A stretch of 64,000 bases of DNA from Pseudomonas sp. 8O (GTDB lineage: Bacteria > Pseudomonadota > Gammaproteobacteria > Pseudomonadales > Pseudomonadaceae), in assembly GCF_902506495.1 (NCBI RefSeq), contig NZ_LR733265.1:808098-872097 (forward strand), written 5' to 3'. The position numbers were made by a program, and so were the translations under genes. The notes beneath the pieces are model-generated. The model was not told where the DNA came from and made no database searches. It worked only from the letters and a program-made list of their open reading frames with translations. Shown here in pieces: positions 27,208 through 35,367 of this stretch. How positions within the stretch are numbered: the stretch's first letter is position 1; every line of letters begins with the position of its first letter.

Positions 27208-27576
27208 TCAGCGACCATGGCGTGGCGAAAACGCCAGCCAGGCCAGCACTGGGTAGCACAGATAATGCAGGCTGAAGAGAAACAGGCCCATGGGGCTGGG
27301 TGTGTCCTGCAGGACCATCATGCCCAGCAGGCCGAGATAGAGCAGCCCCAGCACGCCGCCATAGAGCAGGATGAAGCGCCAGCGCTCGGCGCTGCTTGGC
27401 GCGCGCCCCTGGCGCCAGTGAAACACCAGCGCCAGGCCAGCGGCGATGGCGGCGGCGATCAGCAGTGTGGTGAACACCCCGCCCAGGCGCACGAAGGTGC
27501 GCAGCAGCAGGTTCAGCACGATGGCTGTGACTATCCCCACAGCCGCGTAGTAGCGCAGTTGCAGGCTCTGGCTCAC
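27208..27576 (-). CDS. Small multi-pass membrane protein, unknown function
   Basis: A 122-residue protein with four hydrophobic helices (AAVGIVTAIVLNLLL, GGVFTTLLIAAAIAAGLALVF, FILLYGGVLGLLYLGLLGMMV, FLFSLHYLCYPVLAWLAF). I place the start at the GTG at 27576, whose GTGA overlaps the stop of the upstream SDR gene. A longer frame would read 76 Arg/Pro/Ala-rich residues antisense-like through the SDR gene and is unlikely. Function unknown; translation is likely coupled to the SDR. Confidence 0.7.
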   Translation of the reverse strand: MSQSLQLRYYAAVGIVTAIVLNLLLRTFVRLGGVFTTLLIAAAIAAGLALVFHWRQGRAPSSAERWRFILLYGGVLGLLYLGLLGMMVLQDTPSPMGLFLFSLHYLCYPVLAWLAFSPRHGR

Positions 27577-28403
27577 AGGCTTTGCACCAGGCCGAAGCGT
27601 TTGCTCAGTACCCGTTGTAACAGTGCCTTGGGCAGCAGCGTGGCAAGCAGTGGCAGGGCGCGGCTTCCATTGCCCAGACGCAGCAAGCGTGGGCGTTTGT
27701 CGCGTTGCACGGCGGCCAGCAGTTGCGCAGCGAACTCGCTGGCCGGGGTCGGGTTGTCCTGCGAGGCGTTGGCGCGGGCGCGGATGCCATCGCGTAGCGG
27801 CCACCAGGGCGAATCCTCGCGGATCAGCGCCTCGGCTTGCTGACTGGCGTTGGCGCCGAAGCTGGAGGCGATGGCGCCGGGCTGCACTTCCATCACCTCG
27901 ATGGAGAAGGGCGCCAGCTCCATGCGCAGCGCGTCGCTCAATGCATGCACGGCAGCCTTGGAGGCACAGTAGGCACCGGCGAAGGGCGTCACCAGTACCG
28001 AGGAAACGCTGCCGATATTCACTACCAGACCACGGCTGCGGCGCAGCAGCGGGAAGAGCGCGCGGGTGACGCCGACGATGGAAAACACATTGGTTTCGAA
28101 CTGCCGCTGCATCGCTTCCACACCGCCGTCGAGCAGTGGGCCCATGGCGCCGTAACCCGCGTTGTTGATCAGCACATCGAGGCCGCCGATTTCCTCGTTC
28201 AGGCGTGCGGTCAGTTGCTGCAACGCTTCGCCATCATTGACGTCGAGCTGCACCGCGTTGAAACCGGCCTGTTGCAGGGCGGCCAGATCGCCCTCCTTGC
28301 GCGCCGTGGCCCAGACGGCGTAGCCACCCGCCTTGAAGGCGTCGGCCAGGGCGCGGCCGATGCCGCTGGAGCAGCCAGTGATCAGGACGCTGGGTTGAGG
28401 CAT
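27573..28403 (-). CDS. Short-chain dehydrogenase/reductase
   Basis: A classical SDR oxidoreductase of 276 residues. The cofactor motif is TGCSSGIG at residues 9-16, the NNAG motif follows (LINNAGYG), and the catalytic Ser...Tyr-x3-Lys is GSVSS with AYCASKAA, in which Tyr is followed by CASK. The cofactor loop after beta-2 (TARKEGD) suggests NADP preference. The C-terminal extension (DKRPRLLRLGNGSRALPLLATLLPKALLQRV) is of the kind seen in SDRs acting on lipids. The substrate is unknown. It is coupled to the downstream small membrane protein. Confidence 0.87.
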   Translation of the reverse strand: MPQPSVLITGCSSGIGRALADAFKAGGYAVWATARKEGDLAALQQAGFNAVQLDVNDGEALQQLTARLNEEIGGLDVLINNAGYGAMGPLLDGGVEAMQRQFETNVFSIVGVTRALFPLLRRSRGLVVNIGSVSSVLVTPFAGAYCASKAAVHALSDALRMELAPFSIEVMEVQPGAIASSFGANASQQAEALIREDSPWWPLRDGIRARANASQDNPTPASEFAAQLLAAVQRDKRPRLLRLGNGSRALPLLATLLPKALLQRVLSKRFGLVQSL

Positions 28404-28510
28404 GGCGGGGTTCCCTGAGACGAGATGGGGCTGCAGCTTAGCAGGCTTGGCTTGAGGTGATAGCGGACTGTTCGCCTAGGCTCCTGAGTCCGCCCTACGC
28501 GCTTAATGCC

Positions 28511-28571
28511 GTAGCCCGGATGCAATCCGGGAACCGCCATAGGCAGCATCCCCGGATTGCATCCGGGCTAC
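28511..28571. repeat. GTAGCCCGGATG inverted-repeat element
   Basis: Arms GTAGCCCGGATGCAATCCGG and its near-complement enclose a short loop. Same family as 2403-2461, 29286-29338 and 48903-48962. Confidence 0.85.
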
Positions 28572-28598
28572 GAGGCTGCGTTCGGCGTGCAGTAGGTG

Positions 28599-29063
28599 TC
28601 AGCGAATGAACTTGCCCTGCAGGCGTTCGGCGCGAAACTCCAGGGTCGCCGGGCGATAGCCGCTGCGCAGGTCGGGCAGGGGCATGCAGTCGCTCCAGCT
28701 GGCGCCCGGCAACAGTTCGCCCGGGCCGCTGTAGCGCGGCGATTCGTAGAGGCGCTGGGCCAGGTTGGTGGCATTGCCCGGACGGTAGGCGGCGACTTCC
28801 CAGCGCAGCTCAAGCAGGGCAGCGTCGCTGCCGTTCTTCAGGTCGATCGCCAGGGGGCGATCAGCAGGGCAGCGCTGTGGGTCGTAGTGCAGGCGCAGTT
28901 CGAGATGGGCGAGGTAGCGCTCATCGCGAGTTTCCTGCCAGAGCACCCAGGTGGCCACCAGGCCGAGACCGACCAGCGCGGCCATGGACACCGGCAGCGC
29001 CTTGGTCGGGTAGCGGATCAGCAGGATCAGCCAGGTGATGACGAGTACGACACCGAACAGCAT
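28599..29063 (-). CDS. Conserved membrane-anchored protein, unknown function
   Basis: A 154-residue protein. Two N-terminal hydrophobic segments (GVVLVITWLILLI and MAALVGLGLVATWVLW) lead to a soluble, probably periplasmic beta-rich part (LELRLHYDPQRCPADRPLAIDLKNGS). That part has two cysteines (RCPAD, SDCMPLP) that could pair. I do not recognise a function. It lies between two repeat elements, so it is probably a single-gene unit. Confidence 0.68.
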   Translation of the reverse strand: MLFGVVLVITWLILLIRYPTKALPVSMAALVGLGLVATWVLWQETRDERYLAHLELRLHYDPQRCPADRPLAIDLKNGSDAALLELRWEVAAYRPGNATNLAQRLYESPRYSGPGELLPGASWSDCMPLPDLRSGYRPATLEFRAERLQGKFIR

Positions 29064-29345
29064 GAGGGCAGCCTTTTGCGAAGTCTGCGCTCATCCTACA
29101 CAAGGTGTCAGGTCAGGGTAACCGCGTGGGCTGTCGCAGGGTGTGACAGCTTCCTTCATCTGGCGGGAAAGGGGCAGGGAAAGGGAGAACCTGCAACGGC
29201 GTGGCGTCTTCTGCCCTCTCCCCCAACCCCTCTCCCATGAATGGGAGAGGGGAGTTCGTTGCGCATGCCTTGGATGAACTGGGGCGTAGCCCGGATGCAA
29301 TCCGGGGCCGAGATCGACCCGTATTGCATCCGGGCTACGAACAGC
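29064..29345. repeat. Gene-free gap with two repeat elements downstream of algA
   Basis: About 280 bases without a supported gene. At 29227-29252 there is a hairpin, CCCCTCTCCCATGAATGGGA and so on (perfect arms), also found at 54262-54287. At 29286-29338 there is a GTAGCCCGGATG inverted repeat. I see no standard U-tract terminator for the alginate operon here; these hairpins may play that part. Confidence 0.7.
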
Positions 29346-30782
29346 TCAGTGGACGGCGCCAGCGACTAACGCATCGCTGCGACCGTATACATCTTCCAGA
29401 CGCTCGATATCGTCTTCGCCGAGGTAGGTGCCGGACTGCACCTCGATGATTTCCAGCGGGATCTTGCCCGGGTTGGAGAGGCGGTGCACCGAGGTCATCG
29501 GGATGTAGGTGGACTGGTTCTCGGTGAGCAGGAACTCACGGTCGTCGCAGGTCACCTTGGCCGTACCGGACACCACGATCCAGTGCTCGGCGCGGTGGTG
29601 GTGCATCTGCAAGGAGAGCTGTGCGCCCGGCTTGACGGTGATGTGCTTGACCTGGAAACGACCGCCCATGTCCACCGAGTCGTACGAGCCCCACGGGCGA
29701 TACACCTCACAGTGGTTCTGAGTCTCGCAGCGGCCCTGTGCGTCGAGCTTGCCGACCAGTTTCTTGACGTCCTGCACGCGGTCCTTGTGCGCCACCATCA
29801 TGGCGTCTTTGGTTTCCACCACGACGATATCGTCCAGGCCCAGTACCGAGACCAGCTTGCCGTTGCCGTGGATCAGGCAGTTGCGGCTGTCTTCGAGCAC
29901 CACGTCGCCCTTGGTCACGTTGCCGGCCTCGTCCTTGTCATGCACTTCCCAGATCGACGACCAGCTGCCCACGTCGTTCCAGCCGGCGGCGAGCGGCACC
30001 ACGCAGGCGCGGCTGGTCTTCTCCATCACCGCATAGTCGATGGAGTTGTCCGGGCAGCAGGCGAAGGTGGCCGGGTCGATGGAGATCTGCGTGCCGTCGC
30101 GCTGGCTGCGTTCCAGGGCCAGCAGGCAGGTGTCGTAGATGTCCACATCGTGATGCTTGAGCTCTTCGAGGAAGCGGCTGGCGCGGAACAGGAACATGCC
30201 GCTGTTCCAGTAATAGTCGCCGCTGTTCACATACTCGGTGGCGCGTTGGGCGTCGGGTTTTTCGACGAAGCTGGCGACGCGCGCCACGCCATCGGGCAGG
30301 GTGCCGTCAGCCTGGCCGCGGATGTAGCCGTAGCCGGTTTCCGGGCGGTCTGCCGGTACGCCGAACAGCACCATCTCGCCTTTTTCGGCGGCCACGGTGG
30401 CCAGTGCCAGGGCCTGGCGGAAGGCTTGCTGGTCGTCCAGTACATGATCGGCCGGCAGCACCAGCATCAATTCGTCACGACCTTCGGCGACCAGCTGCAG
30501 GGCGGCCATGGCCACGGCGGGGGCGGTGTTGCGGCCGAACGGCTCGAGCAGCAGCATTTGCGTCTGCTGACCGATCTGCTCCAGTTGCTCGAGCACGATG
30601 AAACGGTGCTCCTGGTTGGCCACCAGCACTGGCGGTTGCATGCCGTCGAAGGAGAGGCGCTGCAGGGTCTGCTGGAACAGCGTCTGCTCACCGGTCAGGG
30701 CGAGGAACTGCTTGGGATACAGCTTGCGCGAAAGAGGCCAGAGTCGCGAGCCGCTGCCACCGGATAGGATGATGGGGGTCAT
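29346..30782 (-). CDS. algA: Mannose-1-phosphate guanylyltransferase/mannose-6-phosphate isomerase AlgA
   Basis: Bifunctional cytoplasmic enzyme of 478 residues that makes mannose-6-P from fructose-6-P and GDP-mannose from mannose-1-P, feeding AlgD. The nucleotidyltransferase half begins PIILSGGSGSRLWPLSRKLYPKQFL and contains FVEKP. The C-terminal cupin isomerase half has QMHHHRAEHWIVVSGTA with the metal-binding histidines and YIPMTSVHRLSNPG. It is the last gene of the alginate operon, 97 bases after algF. Confidence 0.97.
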   Translation of the reverse strand: MTPIILSGGSGSRLWPLSRKLYPKQFLALTGEQTLFQQTLQRLSFDGMQPPVLVANQEHRFIVLEQLEQIGQQTQMLLLEPFGRNTAPAVAMAALQLVAEGRDELMLVLPADHVLDDQQAFRQALALATVAAEKGEMVLFGVPADRPETGYGYIRGQADGTLPDGVARVASFVEKPDAQRATEYVNSGDYYWNSGMFLFRASRFLEELKHHDVDIYDTCLLALERSQRDGTQISIDPATFACCPDNSIDYAVMEKTSRACVVPLAAGWNDVGSWSSIWEVHDKDEAGNVTKGDVVLEDSRNCLIHGNGKLVSVLGLDDIVVVETKDAMMVAHKDRVQDVKKLVGKLDAQGRCETQNHCEVYRPWGSYDSVDMGGRFQVKHITVKPGAQLSLQMHHHRAEHWIVVSGTAKVTCDDREFLLTENQSTYIPMTSVHRLSNPGKIPLEIIEVQSGTYLGEDDIERLEDVYGRSDALVAGAVH

Positions 30783-30879
30783 GGTTGTGTCTCTCCTGAA
30801 CGATTGATCAAGTGGTTTGCCCGTGTCGTGTCGGTGCGGCGTGTACCCGCCGTTTTCCTTGTTCTAGAAACTCACTGCA

Positions 30880-31527
30880 TCAACCGTCGATGGGGCGCTT
30901 GACCCACACCGGCGACAACTTGCCCTGACCACCGGTGACGAACAGGCTGACCACCTCGCCGCGTTCCAGCGTGACCGGTTTCAGGTCGGCGACCTTGCGT
31001 TCGCCGTCGAACAGCGCCAGGCCGACCTTGACCGGGTTGATCTCGCGGTCGCCACGGCCGTCCGGCTTCACATCGGCGACCACATCGGTCTTGCCGTCGG
31101 CGGTTTTCAGGCTGAGGGTGCTGTCAGTCAGGTTCTGCACGCGCAGCAGGGCTTTCTGCCGGCTGGTGAAGGGCGGTTCCTCGACCAGGCGCGGCTTGGC
31201 GCCGGTCTGGCTGACCAGGGTGTAGTAACGCGCGGCCTGCAGATCCACCGGCATCTGCGCGTTGCCCACTTGGGCCTGATAGCTGCCGGCCGGGAGGAAC
31301 TTGAAGTCGCTCGAGCCTAGTGGCGAGATCTGCTTGAGCTGGGTCTGGCCGACGCTGACATCGAGTTCGGCGCTGCTGGCGTTGTAGGCTCGGACGAAGG
31401 CCGAACCCTTGGGCGCCTTGGGTCCGTAGAGGGCGCCGTCATCGGCATGCGCCTGAAGCATGCCGAGGCCCAGGGCCAGGGCGCAGGCGCTCAGAGTGAA
31501 ACGACGCAGGGTGGTTTGAGTGTTCAT
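30880..31527 (-). CDS. algF: Alginate O-acetylation protein AlgF
   Basis: Periplasmic adaptor of the alginate acetylation machinery, 215 residues with a cleavable signal peptide ending LQAHA-DDG. The mature protein shows an N-terminal beta domain (GSAFVRAYNASSAELDVSVG) and a C-terminal one (LKPVTLERGEVVSLFVTGG). It sits between algJ and algA in the conserved order and is needed for acetylation in P. aeruginosa. Confidence 0.95.
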   Translation of the reverse strand: MNTQTTLRRFTLSACALALGLGMLQAHADDGALYGPKAPKGSAFVRAYNASSAELDVSVGQTQLKQISPLGSSDFKFLPAGSYQAQVGNAQMPVDLQAARYYTLVSQTGAKPRLVEEPPFTSRQKALLRVQNLTDSTLSLKTADGKTDVVADVKPDGRGDREINPVKVGLALFDGERKVADLKPVTLERGEVVSLFVTGGQGKLSPVWVKRPIDG

Positions 31528-31552
31528 CGGATAGTCCTCCTTGGGGGATGAA

Positions 31553-32686
31553 TCAGTGACTGGCAGCAGCCAGCCCCTGGCGCTCGCCGCCGTCTTTGAG
31601 TGCGGTGAGCCATTGCGGGTCGAAATCGGTGAAATCGCTGGCCATCGGCAGGTAGCGCTCGGGGAATTCCCAGATCACCAGCTGTGGTGGGTTGTTCTTC
31701 AGCTCGTCGCTTTGCAGGTACTTGAGCATCGGCACCAGCGGGCCGCCGCCTTCCTCGGCGTGGTTGGCCAGGTCGCGCTGCAGGTGTTCACGCAGGGCAC
31801 CCGCGAAGTTCCAGGCTGGGTTGGCGCTGTAGCTGGTACCGACCAGCGTCACCGGCAGGTCGCTGTCGCCGAACAGGTCGTCGCCGCTGCCTTCGGCGGC
31901 GTGGGTTTCACGCTGCTGCAGGCGGTCGGCTTGCGGCATCAGGCTTTCGAACAGCGGCGCCAGCGGCAGGAAGCGGGTCAGGTCGCCCTGGTGCGAGCGG
32001 GTTTCCACGGTCTCGGTGACGAACTGCTGTGGCTCGCCACGCAGCTGCATGGCGCTGTGCACCACCTCGCTCAGGGCGCGGGCCGTGATGTCGGCACCTT
32101 CCGGGGTCCAGTGGGTGTCGGTGCGCAGGAACATCGGTGCTTCGCGCTTGGCTGCCTGCAGCGGGCCGAGCAGGTCCGGCGCGGCGATCCCGGCGTTACG
32201 CACCGCGCGGTGAAAGCGCGGGTACAGGCTGCGCTGCAGCGCGCTGGGGCGATGGCTGCCGGTGTGCTCCGGGTACAGGCGGGTCTTGGCCGGGACGATG
32301 GCCAGCAGCAGCTGGATGTCGCGTTTCTCCAGCTGGCGCTGTACACCACGGATCAGCGCCAGGTTGTCGCGCAGCTGGCGCTGACCGTCGGCCAGCGGAT
32401 CGAACTCCTCGTCCGAGTACAGCCAGCCGTCCTCGCCGACCACCAGGCCGCTGCGGCCTTCGCCAAACGCCAGGTATTCCAGGGCGGCCCAGAGGTTGAT
32501 GCCGGCCTGCTTGAGCGGGAAGTTCTCGTCGTAGTGACGCTCGATGCTCTTGGCCAGGCCGCCGTCGAGCACGTTTGGCTGCGCCGGCATGCTATAGGCG
32601 CCGAGCTTGCTCAGGGCCAGCAGGCTGACTGGCAACAGCAGCAGGGCGAACAGCGCGACATACAGGGTCTTGATGGGGCGATTCAT
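31553..32686 (-). CDS. algJ: Alginate O-acetyltransferase AlgJ
   Basis: SGNH-like periplasmic acetyltransferase, 377 residues from the ATG at 32686 (MNRPIKTLYVALFALLLLPVS, a signal-anchor). A longer frame would run through algI and is rejected. The catalytic Asp-x-His is in RTDTHWTPEG and the nucleophile Ser in LVGTSYSANPAWNF. It works with AlgI, which supplies acetyl groups across the membrane, and resembles the N-terminal half of AlgX. Thirteen bases separate it from algI. Confidence 0.95.
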   Translation of the reverse strand: MNRPIKTLYVALFALLLLPVSLLALSKLGAYSMPAQPNVLDGGLAKSIERHYDENFPLKQAGINLWAALEYLAFGEGRSGLVVGEDGWLYSDEEFDPLADGQRQLRDNLALIRGVQRQLEKRDIQLLLAIVPAKTRLYPEHTGSHRPSALQRSLYPRFHRAVRNAGIAAPDLLGPLQAAKREAPMFLRTDTHWTPEGADITARALSEVVHSAMQLRGEPQQFVTETVETRSHQGDLTRFLPLAPLFESLMPQADRLQQRETHAAEGSGDDLFGDSDLPVTLVGTSYSANPAWNFAGALREHLQRDLANHAEEGGGPLVPMLKYLQSDELKNNPPQLVIWEFPERYLPMASDFTDFDPQWLTALKDGGERQGLAAASH

Positions 32687-32699
32687 GCTCGGCCTCCGC

Positions 32700-34151
32700 T
32701 CAGAACTGGAAGTACAGGAAGGGGGAGTAGCTCTGCGCCGAGAGCTTGAGCAGCGAGGCGCAGAACAACAGCAGCAGTGCGCCGCGTACGGCCACCATGC
32801 GCAGGTCGACGGCCTGCAGGGCGACACCGGCGCTGGCCAGGGTCAGGCCCGGCTCATGGCTGCGACTGGCAAGGAACTGGCGGGCACCGTTGATGGCGAT
32901 CACCACCCAGGCCAGCACCAGAGTGACCATCTGCAGCCCGGTGATGTGCGCCAGGGTCAGCTCGCTCAGCTGCCAGTCACCGAAGGACAGCAGTGCGGCG
33001 TACATGCGCCCGGCAACTTCCAGGTTCTCGGCACGGAAGATCACCCAACCGAGCATCACCAGCAGCAGGGTGAAGGCCCATTTCAGCGGGTTGAACACAG
33101 TCGGTGCGGCTTTCACGCCGAGCGCTCGTTCGATGGCCAGCCACATGCCGTGCCAGGCGCCCCAGATCAGGAAGGTCCAGTTGGCGCCGTGCCAGAAACC
33201 GCCCAGCAGCATGGTCAGAAACAGGTTGCGGTAGGTGTTGAAGGTGCCGTGACGGTTGCCACCCAGCGGCACGTACAGGTAGTCACGCAGCCAGGTGGAC
33301 AGGCTGATGTGCCAGCGCCGCCAGAACTCGGTGATCGACTGGCTGATATAGGGCTGGTTGAAGTTCTCCATGAAGCGAAAGCCCATCATCAGGCCCAGGC
33401 CGATGGCCATGTCGCTGTAGCCGGAGAAGTCGAAGTACAGCTGCGCGGTGTAGGCGATCATGCCCAGCCAGGCGTCGCCGGTGCTGGGGTTCTCCAGGGC
33501 GAAGCAATGGTCCACCAGCGGCGCCAGGCTGTCGGCGATGAACACTTTCTTGACGAAGCCCTGCATGAAGCGCGTGGCGCCTTCGCTGAACTTGTCGAGG
33601 CTGTGGGTGCGGTCGGTGAACTGGTCGGCCAGGTCCTTGTAGCGCAGTACCGGGCCGGCGATCAGCTGGGGGAACAGGGCGATGAACGCGGCGAAGTTGA
33701 TCAGGTTGCGCGTCGGTTCGGTGTCCTTGCGGTACACGTCGATCAGGTAGCTGATCGACTGGAAGATGTAGAAGGAAATACCGATCGGCAGGATGACCGA
33801 CGTCAGCACGAAGGGCTCCAGGCCCATGGATTCGAGCACGGCGTTGATGTTGGCCACGCCGAAGTTGGCGTACTTGAAATAGCCCAGCGTGGCCAGGTTG
33901 CCGATCACCCCGGCCACGACCCAGCGGCGCGCCGTCTCGGTGCCGGCATGCGCCTGGATGCGCAGGCCGAAGAAGTAGTTCCACAGCGTCACCGCAGCGA
34001 ACAGCAGGAGGAAATCCACCCGCCACCAGGCATAGAAGGCGTAACTGCCGATCAGGATCAGCAGGTTGCGCCCGCGATTCGGGCACAGGTAGTACAAGCC
34101 GAGGAAGGTCGGCAGGAACAGGAACAAAAAGACGTTGGATGAAAAGACCAT
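32700..34151 (-). CDS. algI: MBOAT-family alginate acetyl transporter AlgI
   Basis: Multi-pass inner-membrane O-acyltransferase of 483 residues that passes acetyl groups to periplasmic AlgJ and AlgX. The MBOAT core is visible: FPQLIAGPVLRYKDLADQF, then ITEFWRRWHISLSTWLRDYLYVPLGG and GFWHGANWTFLIWGAWHG with the catalytic His. It is slightly shorter than the P. aeruginosa protein, with a normal start MVFSSNVFLFLFLPTFLGLYY. A repeat element separates it from algL upstream, the only long gap inside the operon apart from algF-algA. Confidence 0.96.
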   Translation of the reverse strand: MVFSSNVFLFLFLPTFLGLYYLCPNRGRNLLILIGSYAFYAWWRVDFLLLFAAVTLWNYFFGLRIQAHAGTETARRWVVAGVIGNLATLGYFKYANFGVANINAVLESMGLEPFVLTSVILPIGISFYIFQSISYLIDVYRKDTEPTRNLINFAAFIALFPQLIAGPVLRYKDLADQFTDRTHSLDKFSEGATRFMQGFVKKVFIADSLAPLVDHCFALENPSTGDAWLGMIAYTAQLYFDFSGYSDMAIGLGLMMGFRFMENFNQPYISQSITEFWRRWHISLSTWLRDYLYVPLGGNRHGTFNTYRNLFLTMLLGGFWHGANWTFLIWGAWHGMWLAIERALGVKAAPTVFNPLKWAFTLLLVMLGWVIFRAENLEVAGRMYAALLSFGDWQLSELTLAHITGLQMVTLVLAWVVIAINGARQFLASRSHEPGLTLASAGVALQAVDLRMVAVRGALLLLFCASLLKLSAQSYSPFLYFQF

Positions 34152-34227
34152 CCGTGCTTCTCCGTGAACAGCCGGGGCAGCGCCCCCCTTTCCCCCCGCG
34201 AGCGGAGGGTTTGTTTTTGCTACGTCC

Positions 34228-34287
34228 GTAGGAGCTGGCCTGCCAGCGATCAGCTTTTAAAAGCATCGCCGGCAAGCCGGCTCCTAC
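34228..34287. repeat. Paired REP-like element inside the alginate operon
   Basis: Inward-facing GTAGGAGCTGGCCTGCCAGC and GCCGGCAAGCCGGCTCCTAC units lie between algL and algI. The right-hand unit runs into algL: its CTA at 34284-34286 is the algL stop codon on the minus strand. Confidence 0.88.
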
Positions 34288-35357
34288 GGCTTTCCGAACA
34301 CCTGGGTCACTTCGCCACCGAGGCGGAAGCTGTTGAACGGCCCCATCTCCTGGTTCAGTTCGCGGGTCTGTTCGCTGCAGGCATAGAGGCTGCAGTAGGG
34401 CGCCAGCCAGGCGTACTTGAAGTCCTTGCGCAGCTCGCTCATGTCCTGCTTGGCGCCAGTGCGCTGGGCGAACGCAGCCGGGTCGCGCGCGCCTTGCAGC
34501 ACGCGCTCGGCCAGGCGCTGCAGGGCACCATGGTTCTCGCCACGCAGGTCGACTTCATTGGCTTCGGCAAATGCCGCAATCATCGCCAGCGGCGGCAGGG
34601 CGTAGTTGTGGTAGGCGAGGGCGCGATGGCTGCGGCGCATCTCGTTGGCCAGGTAGCCTTCGTCATCGACCTGATTGGCAGCGATGCGGAACTGGCCTAC
34701 GGACCAGTCGAACAGGTCGCGGCGATCATCGATCACCGCCACCGCCATCACCGACCAGGCAGCCCAGTAGCTGTGGTTGTTGATCTTCTTCAGCGGCAGG
34801 TCGCTCCACTCGCGCACCGTGTGCTCGGCCAGGCGAGTGAACCAGGCCTCGATGCGTGCGCTCTGTTGCGGGTAGGCGGCCAGCGGCTGCGACTCGGAAA
34901 ATTTCAGGCGTAGCCAGGCGCCGGCCAGGCTGCCGAGCGCCCATTTGCGCATCGACTTGCCGGTGTGGTTGAACTGCTCGGACTCCAGCGCATCGGAGCT
35001 GGCCCACTGGTCCAGCCATTCGATGGCGCATTCCAGGCGCTCGCGCTGACCGGTACGCATGTAGCCGGTGATCATCCGCCCGGCCTCCTTTTCCAGGCGG
35101 GTGATGTGCGCGGTCTGCTCGCGGAAGTTCTTCTCCGCCTGGCGATTGAGCGTGGCGCGCGCGCTATCGGAGCCCTCGTACTTGCTGGTGAACTGCAGCT
35201 CACCGGTATACGGCTGCGGTACCGCCGGGCAGACGGGCGCCTTGCCGTCGCGCTGGCCCACGGCGGCGTAGTAACCCGCAGGCGGTTGCAGCGCGGCGAA
35301 GGCCGGGGCGCTGAGCAGCAGCGCCACAAGGGTGAAAGGTGCGAGTCGTGCAGGCAT
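34284..35357 (-). CDS. algL: Alginate lyase AlgL
   Basis: Periplasmic PL5 lyase that cleaves alginate trapped in the periplasm during export, 357 residues with a signal peptide ending AFA-ALQPP. The substrate-binding and catalytic motifs NNHSYWAAW and RALAYHNYALPPL are intact, with FNHTGKSMRKWALGSL upstream. The C-terminus ends EVTQVFGKP: the final Lys-Pro-stop is read from the REP element that begins at this point, so the native tail has been replaced. The core enzyme should be functional. Confidence 0.95.
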   Translation of the reverse strand: MPARLAPFTLVALLLSAPAFAALQPPAGYYAAVGQRDGKAPVCPAVPQPYTGELQFTSKYEGSDSARATLNRQAEKNFREQTAHITRLEKEAGRMITGYMRTGQRERLECAIEWLDQWASSDALESEQFNHTGKSMRKWALGSLAGAWLRLKFSESQPLAAYPQQSARIEAWFTRLAEHTVREWSDLPLKKINNHSYWAAWSVMAVAVIDDRRDLFDWSVGQFRIAANQVDDEGYLANEMRRSHRALAYHNYALPPLAMIAAFAEANEVDLRGENHGALQRLAERVLQGARDPAAFAQRTGAKQDMSELRKDFKYAWLAPYCSLYACSEQTRELNQEMGPFNSFRLGGEVTQVFGKP

Positions 35358-35367
35358 GGTGGCCTCC

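Noticed and set aside
27577..27804. N-terminal extension of the small membrane protein after the SDR
   Set aside because: The extra 76 residues overlap the SDR gene and are Arg/Pro/Ala-rich. The GTG at 27576 with GTGA overlap is the better start.
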